A stretch of DNA of 8,320 nt, from positions 1 to 8,320 of the forward strand of contig JAAEQP010001616.1 of NCBI GenBank assembly GCA_024231375.1, read 5' to 3'. Origin of the DNA: a bacterium. Lineage in GTDB: Bacteria; Hydrogenedentota; Hydrogenedentia; Hydrogenedentiales; SLHB01. Shown here piece after piece: positions 1-4,992 of the stretch. The notes under the pieces were generated by a model. It made no database searches. It worked only from the letters and a program-made list of their open reading frames with translations, and was not told the origin of the DNA. Position 1 is the stretch's first letter, and each line of letters opens with the position of its first letter. The translations under genes were made by a program, and so were the position numbers.

Positions 1-26
1 GCCCGGCCTGAAAGGCCGGCTTCTAT
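1..26. terminator. Terminator-like GC hairpin at the left edge
   Basis: CCGGCCT (3-9) pairs perfectly with AGGCCGG (13-19) around a GAA loop, and a short T-containing tail (TTCTAT) follows on the plus strand. It could end a plus-strand gene lying left of the window, or act in both directions and end the operon that finishes at 342. The plus-strand tail is only partly T-rich, and the minus-strand tail lies outside the window, so direction cannot be decided. Confidence 0.4.
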
Positions 27-341
27 AAGGCGCGGCCCCAAGTTCAACCAGAAACACAAGACTTGCAGAGGCGAAACAAACGTACTTAGGACGCTTGCCT
101 ACTTTCTGGCCGCGCCCCTAGGCTATGTCCTCTTAAGCGCGAAGACTCGACTGAACCCCCGCCCCTGGCCGCGCGGCCGTCACACGCGGTAACGACGCTG
201 CACGAAGGACAACGGTTGGCGGACGGCGTCGTGCTTAGAGCGGTTTAGGTTTTCATAGTCCTATTGCCATTCCTGTTCCGGATCGTGCACGTGCACGAAA
301 GGAGAGGCACTCGCCCAGAGGCCAATGAAAAGTTGACGTGC
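27..341. other. Non-coding stretch downstream of the oxidoreductase gene
   Basis: I see no credible gene here on either strand. The stretch holds a 16-bp perfect palindrome (283-298) listed separately, a 12-bp GC palindrome (167-178), a 7-bp inverted repeat ACGACGC/GCGTCGT (192-198 and 226-232), and a long-range 9-bp pair GGCGCGGCC/GGCCGCGCC (29-37 and 108-116). The 10-mer CGTGCTTAGA occurs twice (230-239 and 337-346), the second copy covering the stop codon of the oxidoreductase gene. Some of these are expected by chance in GC-rich DNA. Confidence 0.5.
283..298. promoter_or_regulatory. 16-bp perfect palindrome, possible operator
   Basis: TCGTGCACGTGCACGA is its own reverse complement over all 16 bases with no spacer. 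A gapless dyad like this fits a binding site for a dimeric DNA-binding protein better than an RNA hairpin, which needs a loop. It lies 44 bases past the oxidoreductase stop codon, with AAAGGAG just to its right on the plus strand, but no plus-strand gene follows: the ATG at 324 runs into a stop after three codons. Its function is unknown. Confidence 0.35.
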
Positions 342-1760
342 TTAGATGTGCCAGGGGGCACGCCTGGCGCGCCGCAGCAACCGATTTGCCTGTTCATCTT
401 CTGGGAAGACCTCGCGCGCGGGGTCCCATTTCAGGGAGCGCCCCAACTTGTAAGCGATGATCGTCAGGTGCCCCAGCGAAGCCCCCCGATGCCCGATTTC
501 TTCGTGGGAGTAAGGCTTTCCGCGGGTCTTGATGCACTCGAGCCAGTTGGCGTGGTGGTCTTTGCCGCCGAGGTCGACATCGTGTTCGGGCGCATTGAAC
601 TCGGCCATGAGTTCTTCGGGACCGCCGGTGAGTCCGCTGTTGTCAGACATGGTCGTGAGCCAGCCACGCTCGCCGACGACGACGCCGCCGAAGTTTCCAT
701 CGAGCCGTGCATCTTGAGGGACTGCGCCGTAGAGTTCCTTGACCTGTCCCCATCCTTCGACCAAGTGGAACAACACCCCGTTGGCATAGCGGTAGGTGAG
801 GGTTGGAAAATCGCCGCTGCTGGGGTGGATGAGTTCGACCGGCCCGCTCTCTTCATAGCCAAGGGCGTATTGGAGGACGTCCGCGGAGTGCGAGTGGTAC
901 CACGTAGACGCCGCGACGCCGAAGTCTTCGCAAAACGACCATGGCACAACGCCGGGCATGGGGTTGCGGTGGTAGCGCGCGTTGTAGGGACGCGACAGGG
1001 CCGGCCCGAGCCATAGATCCCAATCCAGCCCTTCGGGCACGGGTTCGGCCCGGAGCGCGACGTCCACCGGCGTGAACGGTCTGAATCCCTCGGAGCCTAT
1101 GTTGATGCGGCCCCAGAGGGCGAACACCGACTTCACTTGGCCGAGTCCGCCCTTGCGGATGAAGTCGCATGCGCGGCGGATCGTCAGGCGCGTTCGGTAC
1201 TGACTTCCGTTCTGGAAGACCCTGCCATGGCGACGGACCGCGTCGACGAGCTGGCGGCCTTCGTTGATGGTGATCGAGTTGGGTTTCTCGCAGTAGACGT
1301 CCTTGCCGGCTTCGGCGGCATAGATGGAGAGCGGCGTGTGCCAATGGTCCGGCGTGCAAATGACGACGGCGTCGATGTCGTCACGCGCCAGCAGTTCGCG
1401 GTAGTCCTTGTAGGCGCCGCAGTTGGGCTGCGTGCCGCCCGATGCCCTCTGAGTATGCGCGTGCGCCACGACCCCCATCCCCTCATCGAGGCGCGTCCGG
1501 TCTACCTCGCATAGCCCCAGGAGCTCGACGTCGGAACCGTGTGCCAGGCGGTTCAGGTGCCCGCGGCCCACCATGCCGTGCCCGATCTGGCCCAGCGTGA
1601 TTCGGTTGCTCGGGGCGGTCTGTCCGTCGGCGCCGCGTGCGGATGCGGGGATGATCATGGGTGCCGCGAAGGCGCCCGCCGCGACGGCGGACTTGCCCAT
1701 GAAGCCGCGTCGGGTGATGGTGTTACCGGTGACTGTCTTATCTCTTGACGTCTTTGACAT
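342..1760 (-). CDS. Tat-exported Gfo/Idh/MocA family oxidoreductase
   Basis: A 472-residue NAD(P)-dependent oxidoreductase of the family that oxidises sugars, sugar acids and cyclitols. The N-terminus has a twin-arginine signal (TRRGFMG, residues 16-22), a hydrophobic stretch and a PASA cleavage-type site near 38-41, so export of the folded, cofactor-bound protein through Tat is expected. The Rossmann nucleotide-binding turn GQIGHGMVGRGH spans 57-68, and the family's CEKP motif is at 157-160 after the TPDHWH segment (136-141). The second domain has WLGPA (250-254), RPYNARYHR (257-265) and a histidine-containing YHSHSADVLQYALG segment (288-301) where the family usually has its catalytic region. 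The C-terminus ends in the usual RAPW tail. The start at 1760 is preferred over the long open extension to 2069: it gives the Tat signal directly, a GGAG lies nine bases upstream, and the extension only mirrors the neighbouring gene out of frame. It is the last gene of the operon. The family is firm; the substrate is unknown. Confidence 0.93.
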   Translation of the reverse strand: MSKTSRDKTVTGNTITRRGFMGKSAVAAGAFAAPMIIPASARGADGQTAPSNRITLGQIGHGMVGRGHLNRLAHGSDVELLGLCEVDRTRLDEGMGVVAHAHTQRASGGTQPNCGAYKDYRELLARDDIDAVVICTPDHWHTPLSIYAAEAGKDVYCEKPNSITINEGRQLVDAVRRHGRVFQNGSQYRTRLTIRRACDFIRKGGLGQVKSVFALWGRINIGSEGFRPFTPVDVALRAEPVPEGLDWDLWLGPALSRPYNARYHRNPMPGVVPWSFCEDFGVAASTWYHSHSADVLQYALGYEESGPVELIHPSSGDFPTLTYRYANGVLFHLVEGWGQVKELYGAVPQDARLDGNFGGVVVGERGWLTTMSDNSGLTGGPEELMAEFNAPEHDVDLGGKDHHANWLECIKTRGKPYSHEEIGHRGASLGHLTIIAYKLGRSLKWDPAREVFPEDEQANRLLRRARRAPWHI

Positions 1761-1806
1761 CGGCGTTCTCCGTGAGATGAATCCGTCGTCGTTTCTGAAG
1801 TCGAGC

Positions 1807-2295
1807 CTATGCGGGCGGTGCGATCTTCCGTAGCGCGGTCTCGGCGGCATACACCAACTCGGGATCCGGGCTGTTCCGCATGGCCTCGAGTGCGGGGATG
1901 GCCTTCGGGTCACCCCGTTCGCCGAGCGTGTTGACGACGCCAACGCGCGGGATACCTTCAGCCGTGTCCAGCGCGGTTCGCAGTGCTTCGTTGACGGAAG
2001 CGTCCGGCATCGCTTCGAGGGCGAGCCGGGCGCAGTCCGACAGGTCGGCGTCGGGGAGCATTTCGGCAAGTGCGGGAACAGAACGGGCCGTGCCCATGAG
2101 GGCGAGTTGCCGACAGACGTACTCCTTGCCAGGGAGTTTCGCGTCCGATTGCAGCACCTCCAGGAGGGCCTGCTCGATCTCCGCCAACTTGTCCTTGTCG
2201 CCTTGGGCGGCCACGATCAAGTCGCCGATGCCGACCAGCGCCCCCCGATCACCGCCCCAGTCATAGGCCATCAGTGTCACCATCAATTCGTTCAC
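1807..2295 (-). CDS. Small HEAT-repeat protein
   Basis: A 162-residue, mostly alpha-helical protein. Helix-pair repeats of HEAT type can be seen at about residues 56-80 (CRQLALMG..RSVPALAEML), 84-110, 115-139 (RVGVVNTLGERGDPKAIPAL) and 143-160. The first 50 residues include YDWGGDRGAL and a helix. HEAT repeats usually form protein-binding scaffolds, and no catalytic residues stand out. There is no signal peptide or membrane segment, so it should stay in the cytoplasm although both operon neighbours are exported. The start is a GTG with a strong GGGAGG eight bases upstream, which settles it. It lies 42 bases after the ThuA fusion gene and 46 before the oxidoreductase gene, so co-transcription is likely. 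It may bind or help its partners, but that is inference; the fold call is good and the function unknown. Confidence 0.88.
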   Translation of the reverse strand: MNELMVTLMAYDWGGDRGALVGIGDLIVAAQGDKDKLAEIEQALLEVLQSDAKLPGKEYVCRQLALMGTARSVPALAEMLPDADLSDCARLALEAMPDASVNEALRTALDTAEGIPRVGVVNTLGERGDPKAIPALEAMRNSPDPELVYAAETALRKIAPPA

Positions 2296-2337
2296 AGTCC
2301 TGTCCTCCCGTCTGCTTCTCGCGTGGGCATCACTCCG

Positions 2338-4071
2338 TTACTTCGCCAAGTCCAGCGTCACCTTGTCGAAGAACCGTGCGGACTGCTCACACTCGGGCAT
2401 GGAGTCGAGCCAGTCGTAGGAGTACTCGAGGCCGAACATCTTCGGTTTGACGCCTTGCTTATGCACTTCTTCGAGGAACGCGCGGGTCTTCCCCACGCCG
2501 GTGCCCCAGGGGACGTCGTGACCGTCGGGGCTGAGTTCGTGGAGGTCGTGCATCTGCACCACGAAGAGGCGCTGGCCGAGCGTGGCGACCGCGGCAACCG
2601 GGTCGAGGCCGTCGCGCATCCAATACCCCATGTCGGCGCACACCCCGATGTGCGGTCCGCGACCGGCGCAGACCTCCATGATCGCCTCGGGGCTCCAGTA
2701 GTTGGGCGAGGCTTTCTGGTCGTGATTGTGGATGGCCAGGTTGACGTCGTACTCGTCGCAGAACCGCTCGATGGTGTCCAGCGCCTCCAGGGGCGGCTCG
2801 GAGATGAGGGTCTCGATGCCCATCTTTCGGGCGAATTCGAACACCTTGCGGCATCCGTCCTCGTCGCCAGGAATTACGGAGTAAAAACACGTCAGCAGGC
2901 GCACGCCCGCATCGTCCAGCTTCAGACGAACCGCCTTCAGCTCTTCATCGCTCAGCTGGGCGTTGAAATTCTTGTCGATACCGTTGCCGACCTTCTGGAA
3001 GTCGAGGCCGCCCAAGTAGGCCAAGCCCAGTTGGTCCGTCTTCTCGATGGTCTCGAAGAGCGTGTAGCGGTGGAACGTATAGGCCGTGATGCCCAAGCGC
3101 CAGCCGAGTTGTTCCTGCGCCTCGATGGCGGGCGTCAGCCGCGCACTGGGGATGGTGGGCGCATCGAGATCGCCCAAGGCGAATTGGGCCGCGCCCAGGT
3201 AGAACTCCAGCATGGCCGGGTCCCAGAACTGGTAAGGATTGTGGGCGACAGTCGAGTAGAACACGCGTCCCCGGCCGTAGTGGCGCACCCACGCGATGGC
3301 GTAGTCCTGGTCTTCCCGCTCGTGGGGCTTCGCGCTTAGGTCCGTCTTCTCCACGTCGATGCTGAACAGCACGCGCACGCGGTCGCGCGAGTAGGGATCG
3401 CCCACGCGGAAGTACTCATCGCGGAGGTCGAAACCGTCTTCCGGGAAGGGGGCCAGGAGCGGATGGCCGGGCGAATCGATCTTCATGTAGGCGTGCTCCT
3501 GGGCGTCCCGATGGTTGGCGCCACGGCCACCCAGCATGCGGCCGAACTCGGGCCAGTCGTCGCCGCCGCCCTCGCCCCAGTTCCAAAACGCCACCGTGGT
3601 GCCGTGCACGCCCATGAGGCCCCCGCCGCCGTAGACAAACTCCAGCAGATTCTGCCTGAGCGCGGGGTCGTCGAACTGGTTGCCCACAGTGTTGTTCAGG
3701 AACACCGCATCGAACTGGGCCAGATTCCCTTTCTCGAAGACGGCTGGATCCCGGCTGATGACCACCTCGAAGGCGCCGGTCTTTCGGCCCATCTCCTGAA
3801 GGGCGAGATTGGTGTGGAACCGCGAGGGATGGCCTCCGTACACCACGTTGAGATCGAAGATCAGCAGCTTCCTCGCCTTCTCAGGAGTCGCGGGCGCCCG
3901 GTCCGGCAGGGCCGCGGAAATCTTTGCCCGATCCTCGGCACTGATGGTGTAGCCGTTGTCTTCGGGGCCGCCCGTTTCGTAGGCCAGGGCCATGTGCGAT
4001 ACCAACAGGCCCGCCAGGCATCCCGCAACCCTCGAAAAGCGTATTCTCGCCTTCGCCGTGCTTGCTCGCAT
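2338..4071 (-). CDS. Secreted ThuA-like domain fused to xylose-isomerase-like TIM barrel
   Basis: A 577-residue two-domain protein. Residues 1-30 form a Sec signal peptide (basic start, hydrophobic 15-30, cleavage after ALA). VAGC at 15-18 resembles a lipobox, but its cysteine precedes the hydrophobic core, so a lipoprotein is unlikely. Residues 68-299 are a ThuA-like, glutamine-amidotransferase-type domain: NNTVGNQF (126-133), GGGLMGVHG (149-157), GANHRDAQEH (184-193) and GRGRVFYSTVAHNPY (266-280). Residues 320-577 are a sugar phosphate isomerase/epimerase barrel of the xylose-isomerase-like type. Likely metal or acid-base residues are in SEPP (424-427), HNHD (448-451), CADMGYW (478-484), MHDLH (507-511) and LEYSYD (548-553). 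Such barrels isomerise, epimerise or cleave sugars and keto-sugars. The two domains are common as separate proteins. The ATG is the first start after an in-frame TGA, though the ribosome site is poor (GGGAA about 12 bases away). It is the first gene of the operon. Domain calls are firm; the substrate is unknown. Confidence 0.92.
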   Translation of the reverse strand: MRASTAKARIRFSRVAGCLAGLLVSHMALAYETGGPEDNGYTISAEDRAKISAALPDRAPATPEKARKLLIFDLNVVYGGHPSRFHTNLALQEMGRKTGAFEVVISRDPAVFEKGNLAQFDAVFLNNTVGNQFDDPALRQNLLEFVYGGGGLMGVHGTTVAFWNWGEGGGDDWPEFGRMLGGRGANHRDAQEHAYMKIDSPGHPLLAPFPEDGFDLRDEYFRVGDPYSRDRVRVLFSIDVEKTDLSAKPHEREDQDYAIAWVRHYGRGRVFYSTVAHNPYQFWDPAMLEFYLGAAQFALGDLDAPTIPSARLTPAIEAQEQLGWRLGITAYTFHRYTLFETIEKTDQLGLAYLGGLDFQKVGNGIDKNFNAQLSDEELKAVRLKLDDAGVRLLTCFYSVIPGDEDGCRKVFEFARKMGIETLISEPPLEALDTIERFCDEYDVNLAIHNHDQKASPNYWSPEAIMEVCAGRGPHIGVCADMGYWMRDGLDPVAAVATLGQRLFVVQMHDLHELSPDGHDVPWGTGVGKTRAFLEEVHKQGVKPKMFGLEYSYDWLDSMPECEQSARFFDKVTLDLAK

Positions 4072-4097
4072 TAACTGAGATTTCCCATGTGGACCAA

Positions 4098-4114
4098 CCC
4101 GTGACCATCACGGG
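4098..4114 (-). promoter_or_regulatory. Leader dyad between promoter and ThuA-fusion gene
   Basis: On the transcribed strand CCCGTGA, loop TGG, TCACGGG forms a perfect 7-bp stem with a three-base loop. It would span roughly +8 to +24 of the predicted transcript and ends 26 bases before the ATG at 4071. TGGA and TCCA flank it as a possible outer pair. It could be a repressor operator just downstream of the promoter, or an RNA hairpin in a short leader. No T-run follows, so it is not a terminator. Confidence 0.5.
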
Positions 4115-4127
4115 CAAGCTTTCCACC

Positions 4128-4156
4128 ATTCTATGAGAGCGTACCGACGCTTTCAA
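4128..4156 (-). promoter_or_regulatory. Sigma-70-type promoter of the three-gene operon
   Basis: Read on the minus strand, TTGAAA (4156-4151) is followed by exactly 17 bases and then TAGAAT (4133-4128). Each hexamer matches the housekeeping consensus at five of six positions, with the ideal spacing. Transcription would start near 4121, giving a leader of about 50 bases before the ThuA-fusion gene. It stands in a locally AT-richer gap and has the right orientation. Activity is inferred from sequence only. Confidence 0.6.
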
Positions 4157-4194
4157 GACGGTTCTTGCTTCCATGACCGCCCTTTGAGGTCGTT

Positions 4195-4226
4195 TGTGAA
4201 TCAATAACAGCCATCGCACGCTGTGA
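4195..4226 (-). terminator. Weak terminator-like hairpin after the HTH fragment
   Basis: ACAGC and GCTGT (4207-4211 and 4220-4224) form a 5-bp stem with an 8-base loop, starting three bases after the stop codon at 4227-4229. On the minus strand it is followed by TATTGATT, a partly T-rich tail. The stem is short, so this is a modest call, but its place right behind the frame suggests the frame's real 3' end is preserved. Confidence 0.3.
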
Positions 4227-4550
4227 TTAGGTTGTGTCCTTTTGAGGTAATTTGGATAGGTTCAGGATTCGGATAACACGGGCGCGACTGATGTTGTCGC
4301 GTTTGGCGAGTTCGCTACGCTTGTTAGCCAATTCTTGCTGGAGAAGGTTCTGGAATTCGATGGCGAGGTGTAGAGGGTGAAGTACGATTTCTTCATCGGC
4401 CTGCAAGTCTTTTTGACGCTGTGGCCTAGTAAGGAAGACGAGATTGCTTTCCCGGTTCTCGCATATGGCCGGAACGGGGAGCCAGAAAGTTCGAGGCCGT
4501 ACCTCCGGGTGCGGCCTTTCTTCGTTCTTCGGGCGGAAGGCGGGCGGGTG
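4227..4550 (-). pseudogene. Remnant of a ParB-like helix-turn-helix protein
   Basis: An open stretch of 107 codons runs from just after a TAG at 4551-4553 to a TAA at 4227-4229, with no ATG or GTG in frame, so standard gene calling would miss it. The translation looks like real protein. RTFWLPVPAICENRE lies at about residues 20-34, then VFLTRPQRQKDLQADEEIVL, then HPLHLAIEFQNLL (58-70). The end is a clear DNA-binding helix-turn-helix, ELAKRDNISRARVIRILNL (about 80-98), followed by SKLP. The SRARV..ILNL signature is typical of ParB/KorB-like and recombinase-associated helix-turn-helix proteins. A possible TTG at residue 49 has no ribosome site. The absence of a start and the stops just upstream (4551 and, two codons further, 4557) point to a 5'-truncated relic of an accessory or mobile gene. 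It might instead be translated from a start I cannot see. Reading frames in other registers over this stretch (minus from 4669, plus from 4377) look like shadows. Confidence 0.6.
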
Positions 4551-4554
4551 CTAA

Positions 4555-4650
4555 TCCGCCTACGGCGGACCTTCGGCCCGGTCACGGGTCGAGGCGCAGC
4601 CGAGATGCCGGGCTCTGGCGCGGCATTCGAGTCCTGTCCCGCGGAGACAG
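4555..4650 (+). other. Hairpin-rich block with tRNA-3'-end-like string
   Basis: Several perfect small stems follow one another: TCCGCC/GGCGGA with a TAC loop (4555-4569), CCCG/CGGG (4577-4588), ATGCCG/CGGCAT around ten bases (4605-4626), and CTGTC/GACAG with a seven-base loop (4634-4650). The string TTCGAGTCCTGTCCCGCGGA (4626-4645) resembles the T-loop and 3' side of a tRNA, but the five bases before it cannot pair as a T-stem, so no tRNA can be folded. A strong plus-strand terminator follows eight bases later. This may be a structured RNA, a decayed tRNA, or an attachment-site copy. The evidence is structural only, in GC-rich sequence. Confidence 0.35.
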
Positions 4651-4657
4651 CAGTCAC

Positions 4658-4690
4658 ACGGCCACCCAATCGGGTGGCCGTTTCTCGTTT
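4658..4690 (+). terminator. Strong plus-strand intrinsic terminator
   Basis: ACGGCCACCC (4658-4667) and GGGTGGCCGT (4672-4681) pair over 10 bp with an AATC loop, followed on the plus strand by TTCTCGTTT. On the minus strand the hairpin is followed by GTGACTGCTG, with no T-run, so it acts on plus-strand transcripts. No plus-strand protein gene precedes it, which implies that an RNA gene, or the remains of one, lies immediately to its left. Confidence 0.75.
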
Positions 4691-4992
4691 TCGGAGGGGG
4701 CACGCTCAGAGTATTGCAGACGATGGGCTGTCCGTATGAGACACGTCGATCCGGAGTGTCCCAAGGCTAAGGCCTTTGCAGCCAGAGAGCAGGCAACTGC
4801 TGACAAGACGTCTTTCTTTGGGGTAAGCCCAAGAGAAGTGGCACGTCTGTAGGTACGCTTCCGGTTCTGAGAGAGCGCGGGGTGAGGTCCTCCGCGCTAC
4901 TCACCCACTCGGAAAAGGCTAGGAGGGTGCACCGTCTAAGGCACGGCGTCGGACACGGGAGAAGGTAGGTCCTGCAATACTGAGAGGAGCTT
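4691..4992. other. Non-coding stretch between the HTH relic region and the large secreted gene
   Basis: No gene is supported here. Two near-matching 15-mers in inverted orientation bound most of it: 4705-4719 and 4972-4986, 13 of 15 identical, with AGTATTGCAG exact. Inside are small hairpins GACAC/GTGTC (4740-4760) and AAGGC/GCCTT (4763-4776), plus two interleaved 7-bp stems at 4874-4906 described among the findings. No T-run follows any of them on either strand, so I find no convincing terminator for the large gene ending at 4993. Confidence 0.45.
4705..4986. repeat. 282-bp segment bounded by imperfect 15-bp inverted repeats
   Basis: CTCAGAGTATTGCAG at 4705-4719 matches the reverse complement of 4972-4986 at 13 of 15 positions, the inner ten exactly. 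The arms are more AT-rich than their surroundings, which makes a chance match less likely. The size would suit a small non-autonomous element, but I see no target-site duplication and no coding content. Only one copy is visible in the window, so mobility is unproven. Confidence 0.3.

Noticed and set aside
15..18. Residues 15-18 (VAGC) of the ThuA fusion as a lipoprotein signal; these numbers are protein residues
   Set aside because: The hydrophobic core comes after the cysteine, not before it, so signal peptidase I cleavage after ALA (28-30) is more likely.
264..1016. Plus-strand frame of 250 codons
   Set aside because: It is antisense to the C-terminal half of the oxidoreductase and has no recognisable motif.
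1761..2069. Upstream open extension of the oxidoreductase frame (would give 575 residues)
   Set aside because: It overlaps the HEAT-repeat gene out of frame and has no protein-like character; the ATG at 1760 has a ribosome site and begins a textbook Tat signal.
2107..3339. Long plus-strand frame of 410 codons
   Set aside because: It is antisense to the ThuA/TIM-barrel gene, which has clear domains, a signal peptide and a promoter; long antisense frames are expected in GC-rich coding DNA.
4560..4650. A complete tRNA gene on the plus strand
   Set aside because: A T-loop-like TTCGAGT is present, but the bases on either side do not pair as a T-stem and no acceptor partner or anticodon arm can be placed.
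4262..4669. Minus-strand 135-codon frame starting with ATG
   Set aside because: Its composition is arginine/serine/proline-rich and shadow-like. The neighbouring register over 4227-4550 encodes a recognisable helix-turn-helix instead.
4377..4739. Plus-strand 120-codon frame
   Set aside because: It is antisense to the helix-turn-helix relic, runs straight through the strong terminator at 4658-4690, and has no ribosome site or family resemblance.
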